A stretch of 33,237 nt of DNA from NCBI RefSeq assembly GCF_000430045.1, contig NZ_KE387023.1, positions 1,403,258-1,436,494 of the forward strand, in the 5' to 3' direction. Made by a program: the position numbers and the translations under genes. Every line of letters starts with the position of its first letter. Position 1 is the first letter of the stretch. This document shows, piece by piece, positions 14,920-21,841 of this stretch. This DNA is from Calidithermus chliarophilus DSM 9957 (GTDB taxonomy: Bacteria > Deinococcota > Deinococci > Deinococcales > Thermaceae). The notes beneath the pieces are model-generated. The model searched no databases. It was not told where the DNA came from and saw nothing but the letters and a program-made list of their open reading frames with translations.

Positions 14920-15543
14920 GTGGTCAAGGCCAAGATCTGCGGGGTCACCCGCCTCGAGGACGCCCTCCTGGCCGAGCGCCTGGGGGCCTGGGCCGTGGGC
15001 TTCATCCTGGCGCCTGGGTCCAAGCGCTACCGCCCGCCCGAGCACTACGCCCCCATCAGCCGGGCGCTGGGCCCCTTCGTCGCCCGCGTGGGGGTGTTCC
15101 AGGACGCGCCCCCTGAGGCGGTGCTCGAGGCCATGCGCACCGCCCGCTTCCAGGTGGCGCAGCTCCACGGCGACGAGCCCCCCGAGTGGGCCGAGGCCCT
15201 GCGCGCGCACTTGCCGGTCATCAAGGCCTTCAAGCTCTCCGGCCCCGCCGACCCCCGCCTCGCCGACTACCCCGCCGACGCCCTGCTGCTCGACGGCGTG
15301 AGCCCCGGCAGCGGACAGGGCTACCCGCTGGAGTGGCTCGAGCCCCTCCGCCACCACCCCCGCCTGATCGTGGCAGGCGGCCTGACCCCCGAGAACCTGG
15401 GCCCGGTTCTGGCGCTACGGCCCTACGCCGTGGACGTCTCGAGCGGGGTCGAAGAGGCTGTAGGGCTCAAATCCCCCGACAAGCTGCGGGCCTTCCTGGA
15501 GGCTGTGGATAACTCCCGGTCAATTGTGGAAGCCTGTGGATAA
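14920..15543 (+). CDS. trpF: Phosphoribosylanthranilate isomerase
   Basis: 207 residues, a TIM barrel that converts N-(5-phosphoribosyl)anthranilate to the CdRP intermediate in tryptophan synthesis. Family motifs are all present: KICGVTRLEDA with the catalytic Cys near the N-terminus, VGVFQDA, QLHGDE, DGVSPGSGQGYPLEW, IVAGGLTPEN and AVDVSSGVEE with the catalytic Asp. It is not in a trp operon here. The last 15 or so codons run through a DnaA-box cluster, giving a non-conserved tail (AVDNSRSIVEACG). The stop TAA is part of the second DnaA box. Confidence 0.96.
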   Translation: MVKAKICGVTRLEDALLAERLGAWAVGFILAPGSKRYRPPEHYAPISRALGPFVARVGVFQDAPPEAVLEAMRTARFQVAQLHGDEPPEWAEALRAHLPVIKAFKLSGPADPRLADYPADALLLDGVSPGSGQGYPLEWLEPLRHHPRLIVAGGLTPENLGPVLALRPYAVDVSSGVEEAVGLKSPDKLRAFLEAVDNSRSIVEACG

Positions 15544-15575
15544 GTCTGTGGATAACTGCCTCAACCTGTGGAAAA
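15504..15575 (+). promoter_or_regulatory. DnaA-box cluster at the 3' end of trpF
   Basis: Three perfect TGTGGATAA boxes, all in the same orientation, lie at 15504-15512, 15535-15543 and 15547-15555. Near-matches TGTGGAAGC (15525-15533) and TGTGGAAAA (15567-15575) add to the group. A small dyad GTGGAAA/TTTCCAC follows. No dnaA or dnaN is adjacent, so a titration or regulatory site (datA- or DARS-like in concept) is more likely than the chromosomal origin. Confidence 0.7.
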
Positions 15576-15953
15576 CTTTCCACCGCTTTCCACGGGAGCC
15601 AGGGTGAACCAGTAGACGTAGCGCCCTTCGGCCGCCTCCCGGCGGTACTCCACCCCTTCGACCCGGTAGAGCCCCAGGTCCCGCCAGCGGTTGACCCCCT
15701 CGCGCAGAAAGACCCGCAGGGGCCGCCGGGTTTGGAGGGCCTCGAGCAGCACGGCATTCCCGCCCGTAGGCTGCTGGTGCCCCTCGAGGCCTTCCCCCAC
15801 GTAGACGATGCGCCCGTCCGGCAGGAACACGTTGCGGTAGCCCGACTCGCCCTCATCGGCCAGCAGGCTGTTTTTCGCGATCCCGCGCAGGCTTTTGTGC
15901 TGGGCCAGCACCTCGCGCCAGGTGAGGAGGGGGCTCGAGGGGGGGTTCTTCAT
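15561..15953 (-). CDS. Small protein with possible SRA-like domain
   Basis: 130 residues. The core has the pattern RIVYVGEGLEGHQQ, then GGNAVLLEALQTRRPLRVFL, then GLYRVEGVEYRREA. This resembles the SRA-like beta-barrel of ScoMcrA-type enzymes, where Y-x-GEG-x-x-G-x-Q is followed by GN-x-AL and a hydrophobic F strand. No nuclease domain is attached. If the resemblance holds, the protein would bind modified DNA bases without cutting. It is convergent with trpF, so the DnaA boxes lie in the shared 3' region, and divergent from the tRNA-Asp promoter. Coding potential is good; the assignment is tentative. Confidence 0.6.
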   Translation of the reverse strand: MKNPPSSPLLTWREVLAQHKSLRGIAKNSLLADEGESGYRNVFLPDGRIVYVGEGLEGHQQPTGGNAVLLEALQTRRPLRVFLREGVNRWRDLGLYRVEGVEYRREAAEGRYVYWFTLAPVESGGKFSTG

Positions 15954-15962
15954 GGCCTTTGC

Positions 15963-15991
15963 TTGACAGGTTCGCCTGCCTCGACTATCAT
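15963..15991 (+). promoter_or_regulatory. Promoter of tRNA-Asp
   Basis: TTGACA (15963-15968), a 17-bp spacer and TATCAT (15986-15991) form a near-consensus housekeeping promoter 42 bases before the mature tRNA. A hairpin in the 5' leader (gctg-c-ctttgg / ccaaag-cagc, 15999-16024) may guide processing. Confidence 0.8.
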
Positions 15992-16033
15992 CCTATGTGC
16001 TGCCTTTGGAAAGCCCAAAGCAGCCGAAATTCT

Positions 16034-16110
16034 GGCCCGGTGGTGTAGTTGGTTAACATACCCGCCTGTCACGTGGGAGATCGCGGGTTCAAGTCCCGTC
16101 CGGGCCGCCA
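16034..16110 (+). tRNA. tRNA-Asp (anticodon GTC)
   Basis: 77 bases with CCA encoded. The acceptor stem pairs GGCCCGG with CCGGGCC, the anticodon stem CCCGC pairs with GTGGG around loop CTGTCAC (anticodon GTC), and the T arm is GCGGG TTCAAGT CCCGT. It probably shares a transcript with the tRNA-Phe 52 bases downstream. Confidence 0.95.
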
Positions 16111-16162
16111 AAAACGCGTGCCGTGCGTAGCCGAAGCTCGCGCCGCGCCCGGCGCGCCGCGA

Positions 16163-16238
16163 GCCAAGGTAGCTCAGTCGGTAGAGCATGCGACTGAAAA
16201 TCGCAGTGTCGGCGGTTCGATTCCGCCCCTTGGCACCA
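16163..16238 (+). tRNA. tRNA-Phe (anticodon GAA), attachment site of the integrative element
   Basis: 76 bases with CCA encoded. The acceptor stem GCCAAGG pairs with CCTTGGC, the anticodon stem TGCGA/TCGCA holds loop CTGAAAA (anticodon GAA), and the T arm is GGCGG TTCGATT CCGCC. The 3' 45 bases, from the anticodon loop to CCA, are duplicated exactly at 22221-22265, so the element integrated here without breaking the gene. Confidence 0.95.
16194..16238. other. Attachment site, left (att inside tRNA-Phe)
   Basis: 45-bp copy forming the 3' part of the intact tRNA-Phe, starting at the anticodon loop and ending with CCA. It is identical to 22221-22265. Confidence 0.92.
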
Positions 16239-16271
16239 AGAGAAGAGCCGATAGGGAAGGCTCAAAATAAG

Positions 16272-16302
16272 ATAACCGGGAGTTGAAAAGACTCCCGGTT
16301 AT
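16272..16302. terminator. Bidirectional terminator at the left end of the element
   Basis: A perfect 12-bp stem ATAACCGGGAGT/ACTCCCGGTTAT with a 7-base loop lies between tRNA-Phe and the integrase stop. It would end the tRNA transcript, whose original terminator was moved 6 kb away, and the integrase transcript from the other side. Confidence 0.75.
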
Positions 16303-16309
16303 TGTGTCT

Positions 16310-16330
16310 TGACGGCAACCTGACGGCAAC
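16310..16330. other. Left arm-type repeat of the element
   Basis: Two tandem copies of TGACGGCAAC(C), 11-bp period. The same 21 bases occur at 22117-22137 in the same orientation near the other end, as expected of integrase arm-binding sites. Confidence 0.65.
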
Positions 16331-16335
16331 GCGCC

Positions 16336-17502
16336 TCAGGCGGTGGGTCTTCCCTCTTTGGGGCCTAACAACTCGCTCACCGCTAGGGCGGCCTTCTTGC
16401 GCTGGGACGCGAAGACGTGCTGATAGGTCTGCTGGGTAAAGGAGACGTTGGCGTGTCCTACCCGCTCAGAAATAACCTTGGCGTCCATCCCGGCCAGGGC
16501 CAGCAAGCTTACATGGGTATCGCGCAGATCGTGGAAGCGGATTCGCTTCACCCCGGCCCGCTGGATGACCCGCACGAACTCGCGATGAAGGTTCCCCGGC
16601 TCGATCGGCGTGCCCAGCGAGGTCGTGAACACCCAATCCCCATTCGCCCAATCCTCACCCATCTCGAGGCGCTCCTTCTCCTGCTTTTCCCGGTGCTGCC
16701 TGAGCACCTCGAGCACGTCCGGCCCCACGTCCACCGGGCGGCTCGAGCGGTGGGTCTTGGGGGTGTGGATGACCTTTTCCCCCCCGGCCACGGTGTAATT
16801 GCGGCGTACCCAGATACAAGCGCCCCGCCAGTCCACATCTGACCATTTGAGCCCCAATAGCTCGCCCCGGCGCATCCCGCTCATGAGGGCCAGGAAGAAG
16901 AGGGCGTACCAACGGGAGTGCTGGGCCTCGGCAAGAAACGCCCAAGCCTCTTGGGGCGTCCACACCTCGCCCACGTAGCGGGGAGCTTTGGGCGGCTTCA
17001 CCCGCTCGGCCGGGTTCCAGGGGAGGAGGCCCCACTGCACCGCGTCGTTCAGGGCCGCGTGCAGGGCGCGGTGAACGAGCCGCACCGTGGTGGGGGAGAG
17101 GGTCTCGAGCCGCTCGGGGTCGTTAGGGCGAATCCGCTTCTTGAGCAGTTCGGCGTAAAGGTGGGTCAGGTGCAAGGGCTGTAGGCGCTGCACCGCCACG
17201 TCTCCCAGGACAGGGGTCACATGCCGCCTGAGCGAGATGGAGTATTGCAGATGGGTCGTGGGCTTGACGCGGTGCTCTACGGCGGCTAGCCACCGCTCGA
17301 TGAACTCAGAGACGCTGATCCGGTCGGGGTCGGGGAGAAGGTTCCGGCCATAAGCCGATAAAAGCTCAGCGAGCTTCTTGGCGGCCTCTTTGCGGGTCTT
17401 GGCATACCCTCGATGCCGCTTTCCGTTTACGGTAAGCGAATACTCATAGCGGCCATCAGAGCGCTTGTAGATCGAGCCCTCATTATTTGATCTTTTGGGC
17501 AT
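16336..17502 (-). CDS. Tyrosine recombinase (integrase) of the element
   Basis: 388 residues. The N-terminus is an AP2-like arm-binding domain (GSIYKRSDGRYEYSLTVNGK), followed by a core-binding SAM-like domain (about 65-165) and the catalytic domain. Catalytic residues: R211 in SGMRRGELLGL, a Lys in HTPKTHRSSRPV, H324 and R327 in FHDLRDTH, H350 in RVGHANVSF, and Y360 in TYQHV. It catalyses integration into, and with the excisionase excision from, the tRNA-Phe site 98 bases downstream of its stop. Its ATG overlaps the preceding small gene by 20 bases, so both are made from the promoter near 17715, separate from the main operon. Confidence 0.95.
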   Translation of the reverse strand: MPKRSNNEGSIYKRSDGRYEYSLTVNGKRHRGYAKTRKEAAKKLAELLSAYGRNLLPDPDRISVSEFIERWLAAVEHRVKPTTHLQYSISLRRHVTPVLGDVAVQRLQPLHLTHLYAELLKKRIRPNDPERLETLSPTTVRLVHRALHAALNDAVQWGLLPWNPAERVKPPKAPRYVGEVWTPQEAWAFLAEAQHSRWYALFFLALMSGMRRGELLGLKWSDVDWRGACIWVRRNYTVAGGEKVIHTPKTHRSSRPVDVGPDVLEVLRQHREKQEKERLEMGEDWANGDWVFTTSLGTPIEPGNLHREFVRVIQRAGVKRIRFHDLRDTHVSLLALAGMDAKVISERVGHANVSFTQQTYQHVFASQRKKAALAVSELLGPKEGRPTA

Positions 17503-17704
17503 CCTCCACCCCCTCCAGCAGTCCTAAAGCCTCGAGCCCGGCCCGCACCACCTCACCCCTGCGCCGGGTATCGAGCCGTAGAAAAGCCTCTACCACCTCG
17601 CCGCGCCCGCGAAAGCGGGCGCTTGCCGTCCTCTCTCCCGGTGCCAGCTCGATCAGCCCGCCAAGGGCCTTAAGCCTCAACTCCTTCGGCGGTATCTTTC
17701 TCAT
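17483..17704 (-). CDS. Small basic protein coupled to the integrase
   Basis: 73 residues from the ATG at 17704 (MRKIPPKELRLKALGGLIEL). The sequence is helical and Arg-rich, with GEVVEAFLRLDTRRRGEVVRAGL in the middle. It overlaps the integrase start by 20 bases. A TATGAT box (17711-17716) ends six bases before the ATG, so the message is probably leaderless. It could be a regulator or directionality factor for the integrase; the family is not recognised. Confidence 0.7.
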   Translation of the reverse strand: MRKIPPKELRLKALGGLIELAPGERTASARFRGRGEVVEAFLRLDTRRRGEVVRAGLEALGLLEGVEDAQKIK

Positions 17705-17710
17705 ACCCCA

Positions 17711-17728
17711 ATCATAGCACGTGTACAC
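17711..17728 (-). promoter_or_regulatory. Leaderless promoter with GTGTACAC palindrome (integrase operon)
   Basis: On the minus strand a TATGAT -10 box lies six bases before the ATG of the small gene. GTGTACAC (17721-17728), just upstream, is a perfect 8-bp palindrome in the spacer and a plausible operator. No good -35 is seen. Confidence 0.5.
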
Positions 17729-17836
17729 AAGCGAATATCCCCTAATCTCTATTAAGGGAAATATGCCCCCTCCAACTCCACCGCCCACGAGCGCCGTCCT
17801 GGACGGTGCTCACCGACCGCGTAAAACGAACGATAA

Positions 17837-17856
17837 GCCCCCTCGCTCGAGGGGGC
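17837..17856 (-). terminator. Terminator ending the main operon of the element
   Basis: GCCCCCTCG/CGAGGGGGC hairpin with a 2-base (or 4-base) loop; on the minus strand it is followed by TTATCGTT. It lies after the last gene of the long operon and separates it from the integrase unit. Nothing else is seen in 17705-17891. Confidence 0.6.
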
Positions 17857-17891
17857 CGGGGTGGAGTAGTAGCCGGGGGGCTCGAGCTTTG

Positions 17892-18200
17892 CTAGGGCTT
17901 CAGCAGGGCCAGAAGCCCCCCACCGGCGGCCCGGTGACGCTGAAGGGCCTTCACCAGGGACGGGTGAGGGGTCACCGGGCTTAGCCCTGGAAGACAGTCA
18001 CCGGGTAGGGGGAGCAGCACGGCCAGCACCGGGCGGCCCTGCTCGAGGGCCTTCACACCCGGCGAATCGGCCTCGTCAGGCCGCACGGCGAACCAGGACG
18101 GCGTATCTCCTCGGGCGTCAAGCCAGAGGGTCACGCCGGGCGCGTTGGCGGCTAGGAGGGCTTCGGCGGTCTGCTCGAGTTTGGTGATTCGGCTTCTCAT
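17892..18200 (-). CDS. Unknown element protein, 102 residues
   Basis: Begins MRSRITKLEQTAEALLAANA, a short amphipathic helix likely to form a coiled coil, followed by a region with strand-like patterns (GVTLWLDARGDTPSWFAV, then PVLAVLLPLPGDCLPG). The ATG overlaps the previous stop in an ATGA, so translation is coupled. It is the last gene of the main operon. I do not recognise the family. Confidence 0.7.
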   Translation of the reverse strand: MRSRITKLEQTAEALLAANAPGVTLWLDARGDTPSWFAVRPDEADSPGVKALEQGRPVLAVLLPLPGDCLPGLSPVTPHPSLVKALQRHRAAGGGLLALLKP

Positions 18201-18433
18201 GTGATCCTTCCGTGTTCGGACAACTGCTGCTCGAGGGCCTCAAGGCGGCGCTCGAGGTCGTGGGCCTCGTGGAGCTTGGCGTAAGCGAGGGTGACTTGCC
18301 CTAGGGCGTGGATGGCGCGAAGGGCGAGGTTGGGGTCTATGTCCTCGACGATCTCTGAGGCCCGCAAAACGGCCCGCCACAGCCGCTTTTTGGCCCTCTC
18401 CAAATCTCCAGTAGTTCGCGCTTTGGACGGCAT
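18197..18433 (-). CDS. Unknown helical element protein, 78 residues
   Basis: All-helical and charged: LERAKKRLWRAVLRASEIVE, then ALGQVTLAYAKLHEAHDLERRLEALEQQL, with a probable C-terminal coiled coil. The start ATG is preceded by GGGGGA. Size and composition recall small phage or plasmid accessory proteins, but no family is recognised. Confidence 0.7.
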   Translation of the reverse strand: MPSKARTTGDLERAKKRLWRAVLRASEIVEDIDPNLALRAIHALGQVTLAYAKLHEAHDLERRLEALEQQLSEHGRIT

Positions 18434-18454
18434 AAATCCCCCTTGGGGGAGGGC

Positions 18455-19156
18455 TTACCCCCCCTCCCCCCGCCCGAACAGCCGCTCGACCGGCGGCACC
18501 GGGATTCGGTAGTCCTGTGCACCGAAGTGCAGCGCGGCGGCCAGGGCCTCATCGAGCTTGGGCAGGTATTCCTCGGCAAGCTCGAGCTTTTCCACGACGG
18601 CGGCTCGATCCGGCCCGGCCAGCCCACGGCGCAAGCGGGCCATGGCCTCCCGGTACATGAGCTTATCGGCCTCATCACCGTCCTGGACGAGCTTCCCCAC
18701 CGTGGGAGAGGCCAAGTAGTGCTGTAGCGCGGTGTCCTGGTGCTCGAGGGCGTGCAGAACCAGCTTCTCGAACCGCTCACCGAGACGGCCCGGCGTGTTG
18801 GCCCACAGGGTTTGGAAGTTGGTGGCCGCGAGCAGTTGGGCCGTTTCAGAGGGCGGGTTGGGCTTGGCGCGGGCCTCGAGGTTGGTGAGGTAGTTGGCGC
18901 GGGCGGTGCGGTACTGTCTGACGATCTCCTCGAGCCGGTTCTTGAACGACCGATTGAGGGCGTCCCAAGCCTGAGCCTTGCCCAGCGGGGAAAGGGACTC
19001 ATCGCGGTCGATCATCGCGGCGCGGCTCGGGTAATCGGCGAGGGCGGCGAAGAGTTGGCGCACCGGGCCGGTGATCGAGTCGGGGGGGCTGAGCTTGCTG
19101 AGGATTTCTTCGGCGGTTGCGGCTAGAAGAGCTTGGGTGTTGGGCTGGTTCAACAT
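18455..19156 (-). CDS. Unknown helical element protein, 233 residues
   Basis: A soluble, mainly helical protein with many Ala, Leu, Glu and Arg (LEEIVRQYRTARANYLTNLEA; LGERFEKLVLHALEHQDTAL). There are no membrane segments and no recognisable catalytic motif. The start ATG at 19156 follows AGGAG. It lies between a 121-residue unknown gene and a 78-residue unknown gene in the operon. It may be the element's cargo or a regulatory/structural component; function is open. Confidence 0.75.
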   Translation of the reverse strand: MLNQPNTQALLAATAEEILSKLSPPDSITGPVRQLFAALADYPSRAAMIDRDESLSPLGKAQAWDALNRSFKNRLEEIVRQYRTARANYLTNLEARAKPNPPSETAQLLAATNFQTLWANTPGRLGERFEKLVLHALEHQDTALQHYLASPTVGKLVQDGDEADKLMYREAMARLRRGLAGPDRAAVVEKLELAEEYLPKLDEALAAALHFGAQDYRIPVPPVERLFGRGEGG

Positions 19157-19186
19157 ACGTACTCCTGTAAAGGTTTGAGAGAGGGC

Positions 19187-19552
19187 TTATTGCCTGAGGG
19201 CCTCAGAGGGGCTTACAGCGGGTCTAGGGGGCGCTCGAGCCGGGCGGTGGGCCACAGCTACCCGCTCCAGCCGTGGCGGGTGGCCGGGCCACTGGCCGCA
19301 CACCTCGACCGACTGCCTGGGGCTGGGGTAGAGCCGGGCCAGCTTGTCCAGAGCCTCGGCTATCCGGCGCTCGAGGGCGAGGCGCGGCATACCGGGAAAG
19401 CGGGCGTGGGCCTCGAGGTCTTCGGGGGTGGGCCAGGCGGTGATGTAAACCGGCTCACCGTCAACCTTGACCACCAGCAGCGGGGGTTGCAGGGTCTTGA
19501 GCTTGGCTGCGATGGCCCCGGTGCGGGTGGTCAGGGCGTCCCAGGGGGTCAT
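19187..19552 (-). CDS. Unknown element protein, 121 residues
   Basis: Starts MTPWDALTTRTGAIAAKL and contains LLVVKVDGEPVYITAWPTPED, an alpha/beta pattern, with a Pro/Arg-rich C-terminal tail (HRPARAPPRPAVSPSEA). The ATG at 19552 overlaps the stop of the RepA-like gene in an ATGA, so it is translationally coupled. The family is not recognised. Confidence 0.7.
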   Translation of the reverse strand: MTPWDALTTRTGAIAAKLKTLQPPLLVVKVDGEPVYITAWPTPEDLEAHARFPGMPRLALERRIAEALDKLARLYPSPRQSVEVCGQWPGHPPRLERVAVAHRPARAPPRPAVSPSEALRQ

Positions 19553-20697
19553 ACCTCGACCTCCCACCCTTCGGGCTCGGCCTCGAGGTCGGGGGTCGGT
19601 GCGGGCTCGGGCGGATTTAGCGCAAACTGCGCAGGGGTGCGCAAGGGGGTTTGCGCTAAATCCGTGCGTTGCTCATCGGCTTTTTCCCCATTTACGGCAA
19701 AGCGCAAAGTGTACAGCGTGGGGCTACCCTTGCCGCTGGACTCTCGGGCCTCGACCTCCCCGGCGGCCTTGAGGCGGCGCAGGGCCTCGGTGATGGTGCG
19801 CTCGGAAGCGTTGGCCCGCTCGGCCACCTTGCGGATGAGTTCACCGCGCAGCAGCGGGCCTTCTCCCAGCACCTCCCGCACGCCCCGCAGGGCGCGGGTC
19901 AGGGCAGGGGCGTGGCTCGCTTCTTCTTCGGGCAGGTCGGTGATCTCGAAGCGCAGGCTGTCCCGCTCGAAGTGGCGGGCGATGCCCAGCGGTTCGCCCA
20001 TCGGGCCGAGGTTGTTTTTCAGGCAGTCCAGCCTAAGCACGTCCTGCCCACCGGTGAGCTTGGGGGCCACCCGTTGCAGCAGGTAGGCACTGCGGGCCCC
20101 GCCCAGCTTGTAGAAGCTCCCCGCCACCCCGCGCTCGAGCACCGTGAGCCCCTGCACCGGCTTGGGGGTGTGGTCCAGCACCAGCACCGCAGGCCCCAGG
20201 GCGGCAATCTGCCGCAGGCGGTTCATGACCTCGGCCACGTGCTCGGCCTTCTTGGAGTCGGCGTAGAAGAAAGCTGATGTCCAGGCGTCGATCACGATGA
20301 GCCTAGGTGCATCCAGCCGCGCCAGCCCCTCCAGCTCATCGAGTCGCTCGAGGTCGAGCCCCTGGGAGGGGTTGGAAGGCTCGAGGTAGTGGATGCGCTG
20401 GAGCGCTTCGGCTCCAACCCCCAGCCCGGCGGCGACCTTGCGATACCAGGGGCCTTGCAGGCGGGCGTCGGTGTCGTAGTCCAGGTGCCACACCTCGCCC
20501 TGCTGGGTGGGGGCCTCGAGGAAGTCCACCCCGGCGGCCACGGCCACCTCGAGGGCGGCGATGAGGGTGCTCTTGCCCGCACCGGCAGGCCCGCCCAGGA
20601 TGCCCACCGTACCGGCGGCGATGTACCCTTCCCACAGCCAGCCCACCTCTGAGGCGGTGGGCAGGGTATCGGCGGTTTTCCAGGCGAAGCCGCTCAC
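19549..20697 (-). CDS. RepA-like AAA/RecA-fold ATPase with C-terminal winged helix
   Basis: 382 residues. Walker A GGPAGAGKST spans residues 35-44, Walker B PRLIVIDAW ends at about Asp137, and the motif VLVLDHTPKP (171-180) is typical of hexameric RepA-type helicases of plasmids and phages. Residues about 285-330 form a winged helix (LRGELIRKVAERANASERTI, then RRLKAAGEVEARES). The tail contains TDLAQT and QFALNP, encoded by an inverted pair of iteron-like 13-mers. The GTG start overlaps the previous stop (GTGA) and has GGGAGG upstream. Likely role: replication initiation or helicase for the element. Confidence 0.88.
   Translation of the reverse strand: MSGFAWKTADTLPTASEVGWLWEGYIAAGTVGILGGPAGAGKSTLIAALEVAVAAGVDFLEAPTQQGEVWHLDYDTDARLQGPWYRKVAAGLGVGAEALQRIHYLEPSNPSQGLDLERLDELEGLARLDAPRLIVIDAWTSAFFYADSKKAEHVAEVMNRLRQIAALGPAVLVLDHTPKPVQGLTVLERGVAGSFYKLGGARSAYLLQRVAPKLTGGQDVLRLDCLKNNLGPMGEPLGIARHFERDSLRFEITDLPEEEASHAPALTRALRGVREVLGEGPLLRGELIRKVAERANASERTITEALRRLKAAGEVEARESSGKGSPTLYTLRFAVNGEKADEQRTDLAQTPLRTPAQFALNPPEPAPTPDLEAEPEGWEVEV
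19613..19663. repeat. Inverted pair of iteron-like repeats in the RepA-like gene
   Basis: GGATTTAGCGCAAAC (19613-19627) and its exact reverse complement GTTTGCGCTAAATCC (19649-19663) are separated by 21 bases. The same 13-mer core occurs three more times at 20746-20831. Both halves are read through as codons. Confidence 0.8.
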
Positions 20698-21371
20698 CGC
20701 TTGCCTCCCTTACCCCGCGCAAACACGCTTTGGCGCTTTGCGCTGTTTGCGCTAAATCGGGTTTGCCCATCTCCATCGCGTTTATTTAGCGCAAAGGGCC
20801 TTGCGCTACCCCTTGCGCTTTGCGCTAAATCCGGCGGTAAATCGCGGGGGTGCTGAGCACCCTTCTTGAATCCGCGCTTGGCGGTGCTCAGGGCCTCTTG
20901 GTGAGACAAGCCGGTAACTAGCGCGGCCTGTACCAGCTCCTCAAGGACGCGGTGCTCATCGAGTCCAAGGTGCTCGAGTTGGCCTAGCCCGAACGCGGCG
21001 CGGGCCAGGACGTTGTTTCTTTGCCCTACGGGGGCAGATTGCACCTCCAGCACGGCGCGAGCTAGGGCGGCTTCGCTGTAGGCCCGCTCTCTATCGCGGG
21101 TCGTAGAGCGTTGCCAGCGGGGTTTCTCGTTCGGGTGCTCAGGATCAAGCACCGAGAGGCTGCGATGCAGGGCCAGGAGCCGGATTTCCTCAGCCGAGAG
21201 CAAGTAACCCTCGATGTCATCGGCATTTTCTCGGTAGGCGGTAAGGATTACACCCCGCTCGAGCAGATCGGGCGGGGGGGTCTCTACCTCGAAGTGCTCG
21301 AGCTCGAGCACGGCGCGGGCCTGTTGCAGGTGGGCGGGGTCGAGTACAATGGACTTGCGCACGGCCCGCAC
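20694..21371 (-). CDS. PriCT-like protein without primase catalytic domain
   Basis: 225 residues. Residues about 115-180 (GQRNNVLARAAFGLGQLEHLG, then ALVTGLSHQEALSTAKRGFKKG and HPRDLP) match the primase C-terminal helical domain that normally follows a prim-pol or Toprim catalytic domain, but no catalytic domain precedes it. The C-terminal tail (PDLAQS, PFALNK, RFSANS) is encoded by iteron-like repeats just upstream of the RepA-like gene. The GTG start lies three bases after the previous stop. Probably a replication accessory or helicase-loading protein. Confidence 0.75.
   Translation of the reverse strand: MRAVRKSIVLDPAHLQQARAVLELEHFEVETPPPDLLERGVILTAYRENADDIEGYLLSAEEIRLLALHRSLSVLDPEHPNEKPRWQRSTTRDRERAYSEAALARAVLEVQSAPVGQRNNVLARAAFGLGQLEHLGLDEHRVLEELVQAALVTGLSHQEALSTAKRGFKKGAQHPRDLPPDLAQSARGSARPFALNKRDGDGQTRFSANSAKRQSVFARGKGGKR
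20746..20831. repeat. Iteron-like repeats upstream of the RepA-like gene (candidate origin)
   Basis: TTTGCGCTAAATC occurs at 20746-20758 and 20819-20831, and as its reverse complement with one change at 20784-20795. Partial copies (TTGCGCT) lie at 20735-20742, near 20801 and near 20813. The group lies 50-130 bases before the RepA-like start, the usual place for iterons of theta replicons, inside the tail of the PriCT-like gene. Confidence 0.65.
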
Positions 21372-21374
21372 CCC

Positions 21375-21611
21375 CTAACGCCCCCCGCCAGCCCCGGCGG
21401 GGGGTTCGCCCTCGAGGAACTCGGCAAGGGCCTTGACCGGTATCAAAAGCCGATTGCCGTTCCTAACAGCCCGCAAGCGGCCAGAATGGATATGCTCGTA
21501 AGCTTGCCGTCTCCCCAGGCGAAGTATCCGGGCCGCTTCCTCGACCTTGAACACTAGCGGGCGGCCAAAGCCGAGCCGCTCTGATACTTCCCAAACGCTA
21601 TCGAAGCTCAT
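21375..21611 (-). CDS. Excisionase-like HTH protein (second)
   Basis: 78 residues. The core FKVEEAARILRLGRRQAYEH, then IHSGRLRAVRNGNRLLIPV, is the winged-helix DNA-binding fold of the MerR/excisionase (HTH_17) type. The ATG shares one base with the stop of the preceding HTH gene (TGATG), so the two are coupled. Likely role: excisionase or operon regulator. The other HTH gene could equally be the excisionase. Confidence 0.85.
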   Translation of the reverse strand: MSFDSVWEVSERLGFGRPLVFKVEEAARILRLGRRQAYEHIHSGRLRAVRNGNRLLIPVKALAEFLEGEPPAGAGGGR

Positions 21612-21802
21612 CAATCGCCCTCCTTGCCCTGCCGAAGCCGCTCGAAAGCCTCTGGAGCAAACTCCTTGAGGGATTCGGGTTTGATGCGGAGACGGGCACC
21701 GATGAAGTAGCCTGCAAGCTTTTTTTCTCGCACCCAACGGCGAACCGATTCCTTGGAAACACCCAAAAGCCGTGACACTTCCCCAACCTGTAGATCGCGC
21801 AT
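21611..21802 (-). CDS. Excisionase-like HTH protein (first gene of the operon)
   Basis: 63 residues, MRDLQVGEVSRLLGVSKESV followed by RRWVREKKLAGYFIGARLRI, a classic MerR/Xis-type helix-turn-helix with wing. The ATG is preceded by AGAGGTG. It is the first gene after the long leader from the promoter at 21980-22008. Likely an excisionase or repressor of the element. Confidence 0.85.
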   Translation of the reverse strand: MRDLQVGEVSRLLGVSKESVRRWVREKKLAGYFIGARLRIKPESLKEFAPEAFERLRQGKEGD

Positions 21803-21841
21803 ATACGCACCTCTGTAAAATCTGGTGGCTTAAAAGCAAAT

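Noticed and set aside
15504-15575. Chromosomal origin of replication
   Set aside because: The DnaA boxes are real, but there is no dnaA, dnaN or AT-rich unwinding region next to them.
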